A stretch of 9,971 nucleotides of DNA from AM-1111 sp046302135 (GTDB taxonomy: Bacteria > Bacteroidota > Bacteroidia > B-17B0 > Aurantibacillaceae), in assembly GCA_046302135.1 (NCBI GenBank), contig JBKCIQ010000093.1, positions 1-9,971 of the forward strand, given 5' to 3'. How positions within the stretch are numbered: the first letter of the stretch is position 1; each line of letters starts with the position of its first letter. This document shows positions 6,492 to 9,971 of the stretch, piece by piece. The notes beneath the pieces are model-generated. The model made no database searches. It was not told the DNA's origin and worked only from the letters and a program-made list of their open reading frames with translations. The position numbers and the translations under genes are program-made.

Positions 6492-7442
6492 ATGATAAGA
6501 ATTTTTCATAGGGTAGGAGGAGAGATACTTCAGGAAAAGTCCGTTGAGGCGCTTGATAATATACCTGTGGACAATTTGCTCTGGATAGATCTGAGAGATT
6601 ATGAAAAAAATGAAAGAGAAAATGTTGAGCTCAAGCTTGGAATAAAATTGCAAACTGCAACTGAAGCGGCAGAGATTGAGAGCAGTTCGAGATATTTTGA
6701 AACCTTTGATACCATCTACCTAAATAATACATTTTTATTGCAACAGGAAAAAGGTTATTCCGGCATCCCGGTTTCTTTTGCTATTAAGAATGATGTATTA
6801 ATTACTGCCAGAAACGGAGATATTAAAGTTTTCTTTGAAACAGTAAAAAAAATTAAGTCCAACACCAGGATTTTTAAAACCGGGTATCAGGTACTCACCT
6901 CAATTTTTGAAACAAGGATCGATCTTGATGCGGACATGTTGGAAGGAATTGCGAGAGATATATCTTTCATAGGCAAAGAAATTACAATTAAGAAAGAACT
7001 TGATGAAGAGCAAATCATCAAGATAACGGCTTTACAGGAAACAACTATGATGCTCAGGGAGAGCATAGTAGATACGCAACGCGTTATATCTGCACTTTTA
7101 AAAAGTGAACTTTTTCCAAATGAGAGTCTTGGTAAATTGAGGGTCATGGTAAAGGATACGGGTTCACTGCTCAACCATACTTCTTTCAGTTTTGAGCGCC
7201 TGGAATATTTACAAAACACCTTTCTCGGTCTATTGAATATTGAACAGAATAAGACCATCAAAATATTTACAGTAGTATCTGTTATTTTCATGCCCCCAAC
7301 TTTAATCGCAAGTATGTATGGGATGAACTTTGCCATTCTCCCTGAAAAAGACTGGAAATACGGTTATCCTTTTGCTATAGCTTTGATGATTTTGTCATCC
7401 CTAATCACTTTATACATTTTCAGAAGGAAAAAGTGGTTGTAA
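6492..7442 (+). CDS. corA: CorA-type magnesium/divalent cation transporter
   Basis: A 316-residue inner-membrane channel of the CorA family, which conducts Mg2+ (often Co2+/Ni2+ too) as a homopentamer. The large N-terminal cytoplasmic domain (~1-250) is acidic and largely helical in its second half (LDADMLEGIARDISFIGKEI and ELDEEQIIKITALQETTMML), matching the long stalk helices of the family. TM1 spans ~256-275 and ends in the signature YGMNF (Gly277-Met278-Asn279), the selectivity loop; a short periplasmic loop with PEKDWKYGYPF follows, then TM2 (~290-310) and a basic cytoplasmic tail FRRKKWL. All key elements are present and the length equals that of E. coli CorA. The ATG at 6492 is the only sensible start. 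The next gene begins 15 nt after the stop, in the same reading frame. Confidence 0.93.
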   Translation: MIRIFHRVGGEILQEKSVEALDNIPVDNLLWIDLRDYEKNERENVELKLGIKLQTATEAAEIESSSRYFETFDTIYLNNTFLLQQEKGYSGIPVSFAIKNDVLITARNGDIKVFFETVKKIKSNTRIFKTGYQVLTSIFETRIDLDADMLEGIARDISFIGKEITIKKELDEEQIIKITALQETTMMLRESIVDTQRVISALLKSELFPNESLGKLRVMVKDTGSLLNHTSFSFERLEYLQNTFLGLLNIEQNKTIKIFTVVSVIFMPPTLIASMYGMNFAILPEKDWKYGYPFAIALMILSSLITLYIFRRKKWL

Positions 7443-7457
7443 ATAATTTCTCGTAAT

Positions 7458-8150
7458 TTGAAGAATAACAAACTAGACATAAAGCGAACGCTGGAAACGA
7501 TAGAGATTCTCAGATTACGAATAACCGACAGGTTTCCCGATTCAAGTCTTTCTAAGGTTTGTGGACAGCTTTATTCAATTGCTTTGGAAAGTAACAAGAA
7601 TATTGAGTTTATTACCCAACCGATATGGTGGTTGCGAATCTGTTTTGGAATGATAATTCTTATTTTTTTACCTACTCTAGCATATCTGTTGTTTTATACA
7701 TCTAATAAAGTTCCATCAAATAAATTTCTGCATCTTAACGCTGAAGAAATTGAATCTTCAATACAAATTCTTCTATTTATTGGTGGTGCAATTTTTTTTC
7801 TTTTCAGAATTGAAGGAACATTTAAAAGAAAGAAAGCATTAAAATTTTTACATGAATTAAGAGCGATTGCTCACGTAATTGATATGCATCAACTTACTAA
7901 AGACCCAAAAAGTTTAAATAAAAACAGTACGCCTAACTCCCCTAAGAGAGACTTAAACAACTATGATTTGTCGAGATATCTCGATTATTGTTGCGAGATG
8001 CTCTCACTTACAAGTAAGATATCAGCGCTTTATGCAAATGATTATGATGATGAGATAGTACTTAACACTGTAAACGAAATAGAAGAATTGACCTTAGGGT
8101 TAAATCAAAAAATCTGGCAAAAGATTATATTGATTGAGAGAGAAATTTGA
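7458..8150 (+). CDS. Two-TM membrane protein of unknown function, TTG start
   Basis: A 230-residue protein whose function I do not recognise. A soluble, charged helical N-terminus (residues 1-52, with IKRTLETIEILRLRITDRFPDSSLSKVC) leads to two hydrophobic segments (~58-80, beginning WWLRICFGMIILIF, and ~101-117) that form a probable helical hairpin. A longer cytoplasmic-looking C-terminal part follows, with a basic patch (TFKRKKALKFLHELR), a Ser/Asn/Pro-rich linker (~150-168) and a helical, acidic end (~169-230). No in-frame ATG occurs before the first TM segment, so TTG 7458 is taken as start; the upstream in-frame stop is the corA TAA itself. The 15-nt spacing suggests co-transcription with corA. 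No signal peptide or catalytic motif is seen. A link with ion homeostasis would be guesswork from position. Confidence 0.78.
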   Translation: MKNNKLDIKRTLETIEILRLRITDRFPDSSLSKVCGQLYSIALESNKNIEFITQPIWWLRICFGMIILIFLPTLAYLLFYTSNKVPSNKFLHLNAEEIESSIQILLFIGGAIFFLFRIEGTFKRKKALKFLHELRAIAHVIDMHQLTKDPKSLNKNSTPNSPKRDLNNYDLSRYLDYCCEMLSLTSKISALYANDYDDEIVLNTVNEIEELTLGLNQKIWQKIILIEREI

Positions 8151-8189
8151 TTTTTAATTTAATCTCATAATGTTTAATTTAGACAACCC

Positions 8190-8774
8190 ATGCGTTATTG
8201 TTTTTTTGTTTTAGTTTTTTTGTCTCTTATTCGCGTTAACGCTCAAAAAAATCTTGATTACCGAGTACTGAAAAGTTTAAATGTAAATGAATATCCTGCG
8301 TTGGATGAAACGATGCGTTGGACTTCTCACGGGGTATATCCTTTTATGGTTTTGGGTGCAGGGGGGGTGTGGTTGGATGGATATTTACGAAAAGATCAGG
8401 AAATGATGCGTAACGGGTATAAATGTGCTATAGGAATTGGCACAACAGTTTTAATTTCTGAAACGCTAAAGCGATCAATAAAACGTACACGGCCCTATAA
8501 TCAGTATCCGGGAGACATTATTTTACGCACAAAGAATTCAGGCTTTTCATTTCCGAGTGGACATACTTGTGCCGCATTCGCAACAGCAACATCTTTAACC
8601 TTAAGTACAAAGAAATGGCAATTTGCAGTTCCTGCTTTTACCTATGCGGGTGTGGTGGGGTATTCACGCATGCGTCTTGGAGCACATTATGGAAGTGATG
8701 TTTTGGCCGGTATTATCATTGGAGTTGGTAGCAGTTTACTCACGTGGCAGGTTGATAAATGGGTAAGGCGGTAG
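8190..8774 (+). CDS. PAP2 family phosphatase (type 2 phosphatidic acid phosphatase superfamily)
   Basis: A 194-residue exported or membrane-embedded acid phosphatase with all three catalytic motifs of the superfamily: K-x6-RP at Lys94-Arg101-Pro102, PSGH at 122-125 (His125 as acid/base), and SR-x5-H-x3-D at Ser159-Arg160, His166 (nucleophile) and Asp170. Such enzymes dephosphorylate lipid phosphates such as phosphatidate, undecaprenyl pyrophosphate or phosphatidylglycerophosphate on the outer face of the inner membrane. The N-terminus has a signal peptide-like stretch (1-19, ending RVNAQ) typical of Bacteroidota exported proteins. Hydrophobic stretches at ~47-62, 78-90, 126-138, 146-158 and 171-186 suggest a small multi-helix membrane protein. 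Substrate cannot be told from sequence alone. The gene lies 39 nt after the unknown membrane protein and is convergent with the rhomboid gene, with 13 nt between their stops. Confidence 0.92.
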   Translation: MRYCFFVLVFLSLIRVNAQKNLDYRVLKSLNVNEYPALDETMRWTSHGVYPFMVLGAGGVWLDGYLRKDQEMMRNGYKCAIGIGTTVLISETLKRSIKRTRPYNQYPGDIILRTKNSGFSFPSGHTCAAFATATSLTLSTKKWQFAVPAFTYAGVVGYSRMRLGAHYGSDVLAGIIIGVGSSLLTWQVDKWVRR

Positions 8775-8787
8775 TAGATGCTCACCA

Positions 8788-9585
8788 TTAAGTAAATACC
8801 CCCTCCTTTCTTTTTTGAATCCATTTCACAAATCTTATCAGTAAAATAGTAAGAGCGAAGGTAAATCCTCCAACCATTCCTCCAAAATGGTTCATGTCTG
8901 TAGCAAAATATTTCCCGCCGGCTTGAATAAGTGTAATTGTACTATAAATAAAAAATAAAATCAGCAAATTGAAAATTATTTTCCGCCAGTTAAGAATATT
9001 AAAAAGTAGATAAGCCAAACAAATACCAAAAACGCTTCCTGATGCTCCAAAGGCCAGATTATCTTCGAGATCATATTCTAACCCCATTTTGCTTACAGAA
9101 CGAGAAACACAATCCATTTTGGCATCGGCAAGTTGTTTAAACTCTGACATTATATGTAAGTAATCTTGCCGCAAGGCGTAATCACAAAAAATTGAACCTG
9201 TAATACCGGAAATCAAATAAAGTAAAATGAAATTTTTTGTTCCAATTTTTCTTTCTACGTTAACTCCGAAAATAAAGAACCCAATTAGATTGGACAGTAT
9301 GTGGTCGTAAAATAAATTATGCGTGAACATGTTGCTGATGAATTGATAAATCCTGAATCGTTCATCAATCGTAGCATAAATACCTAAAACTTTTATCACA
9401 TTGAAAGAAAATAGTATGTCATAAGCCCAGCAAATCAGGTAAACCAATAAATTTATGGTTAGCAGTATTTTAAAGCCCTTAGGTAAATTTTTAAAGTATT
9501 CAAAAATAGCATCCGATACTTTTTTTATAAAGTTGATTTTTTTGAATGTCGGTAGCGTAACCGTTGCAATTGCTTCCATACTCAT
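8788..9585 (-). CDS. Rhomboid family intramembrane serine protease
   Basis: A 265-residue polytopic membrane protease that cleaves substrates within or near transmembrane segments. The catalytic Ser182 is in GASGSVFG (180-187) and the catalytic His233 in MNHFGGMVGG (231-240). His95 and Asn99 (HILSN) match the oxyanion-side HxxxN of TM2. Predicted helices are ~38-60, 92-110, 117-135, 180-198, 203-221 and 232-255, a six-TM core. A long polar segment (~136-178) separates TM3 and TM4; it is much longer than in E. coli GlpG and contains acidic residues and a cysteine. The N-terminus (1-37) is cytoplasmic and basic, the C-terminus ends in a Lys/Arg cluster. Start choice is between Met1 (9585) and Met3 (9579), with little to separate them. 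It is the only minus-strand gene in the window. Substrate unknown. Confidence 0.93.
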   Translation of the reverse strand: MSMEAIATVTLPTFKKINFIKKVSDAIFEYFKNLPKGFKILLTINLLVYLICWAYDILFSFNVIKVLGIYATIDERFRIYQFISNMFTHNLFYDHILSNLIGFFIFGVNVERKIGTKNFILLYLISGITGSIFCDYALRQDYLHIMSEFKQLADAKMDCVSRSVSKMGLEYDLEDNLAFGASGSVFGICLAYLLFNILNWRKIIFNLLILFFIYSTITLIQAGGKYFATDMNHFGGMVGGFTFALTILLIRFVKWIQKRKEGVFT

Positions 9586-9971
9586 ATTTTTTCTGATGAA
9601 ATATATAAATACAGAATACTCCTTTTGTTACACCCAAAGAAAATATTTTATGAGGCACTTCCCGTGAAAAATTATAGATGCCTATCAAAGTCGTGAAACA
9701 TTAATAAGCATGAACTCTTTGCATCTTTTATACGAAGGATTAAATGCGCATCAGAAAACACTAAAGGAATATTAAAGAGGTTCATTCCTTATAAACATGG
9801 AAAAATACTGAGCACTAAAATTTTGAAAAGAAGATTAATGACCCTAAAGATTAATAATTTCGAGACTAGTAATAACTAATTCTTGTATATCTGATTCAGG
9901 AGTTGGTAACTGTAACACTGAATGTGATATTCGAGTCATGACTCAATGCTTTACTCACAGAACAGTATTTT
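9586..9971. other. Terminal non-coding stretch, no supported gene
   Basis: About 385 nt upstream of the rhomboid gene hold no ORF with family features. I see a 12-bp perfect palindrome (GAGTCATGACTC, 9933-9944), a 7-bp inverted repeat (AAGGAAT/ATTCCTT, 9764-9770 and 9784-9790), and a direct repeat AAGATTAAT (9831-9839 and 9847-9855). Part of the stretch must carry the rhomboid promoter; TATATTTC on the minus strand (9605-9598) is a one-mismatch -7 candidate. Short open runs exist (for example 9697-9879, +) but lack a start and any recognisable motif. Confidence 0.6.

Noticed and set aside
6887..7336. 149-residue open frame on the minus strand
   Set aside because: It lies wholly inside corA, whose frame has clear family motifs; the minus-strand product has no recognisable domain.
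8760..8800. Shared terminator between the convergent PAP2 and rhomboid genes
   Set aside because: The only pairing seen is a 5-bp GGGTA/TACCC match with a long loop and no U-tract.
9500..9688. 62-residue minus-strand frame overlapping the rhomboid start
   Set aside because: It shifts out of the rhomboid frame, has no motif, and mostly overlaps the rhomboid N-terminus; there is no sign of a frameshifted extension.
9710..9775. 21-codon ORF on the plus strand
   Set aside because: Starts with ATG but is too short and has no recognisable similarity, promoter or conserved context.
9896..9970. Possible C-terminal end of a minus-strand gene entering from the right edge
   Set aside because: Only 24 open codons before a stop, with no motif; this length is expected by chance.

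Overview
The window looks like part of the chromosome of a member of the Bacteroidota, probably free-living. The DNA is AT-rich. The clearest marker is a set of Type IX secretion/gliding-motility genes: a C-terminal type B sorting domain, a PorP/SprF outer-membrane protein and a TPR/PD40/OmpA protein, families that are essentially confined to this phylum. Two intergenic gaps carry exact matches to the Bacteroidota -7 promoter element (TAnnTTTG), and no gene has a clear Shine-Dalgarno site, which also fits. The species cannot be named from the sequence.

Layout. (A) Positions 1-4927 hold a cell-surface cassette on the + strand: the 3' end of a large secreted PKD-domain protein with a type B sorting domain, a small lipoprotein of unknown function, a PorP/SprF protein, and a PorE-like TPR + PD40 + OmpA protein that overlaps porP by one base (TAATG). 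(B) selD (selenide, water dikinase) starts 2 nt after the OmpA-family stop and seems to share its transcript, although its role is unrelated. (C) From about 5986 a new unit begins with its own promoter: a SiaC/DUF1987 regulatory phosphoprotein, then (with its own -7 box) a CorA-type divalent-cation channel, then a two-TM protein of unknown function that begins at TTG, then a secreted or membrane PAP2 phosphatase. (D) A rhomboid intramembrane protease lies on the - strand, convergent with the PAP2 gene. (E) The last ~385 nt (9586-9971) hold no gene I can support, only short repeats and a palindrome.

How the genes fit together. Type B sorting-domain proteins are exported by the T9SS and depend on a PorP/SprF-type partner, often encoded next to them. 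OmpA-family proteins of the PorE type tether such complexes towards peptidoglycan. Region A therefore reads as a substrate plus its dedicated secretion/attachment partner and periplasmic anchor. The small lipoprotein between substrate and porP is the least explained member. The remaining genes are housekeeping or regulatory singletons whose usual partners (selenium-using enzymes; SiaA/B/D signalling proteins) are not in the window.

I found no RNA genes, CRISPR array, insertion sequence or prophage. No wholly new system is obvious. The points most worth a second look are the unknown lipoprotein in the secretion cassette, the altered peptidoglycan-binding site in the OmpA domain, the selD placement, the isolated SiaC with its conserved phospho-site region, and the unknown membrane protein directly behind corA.
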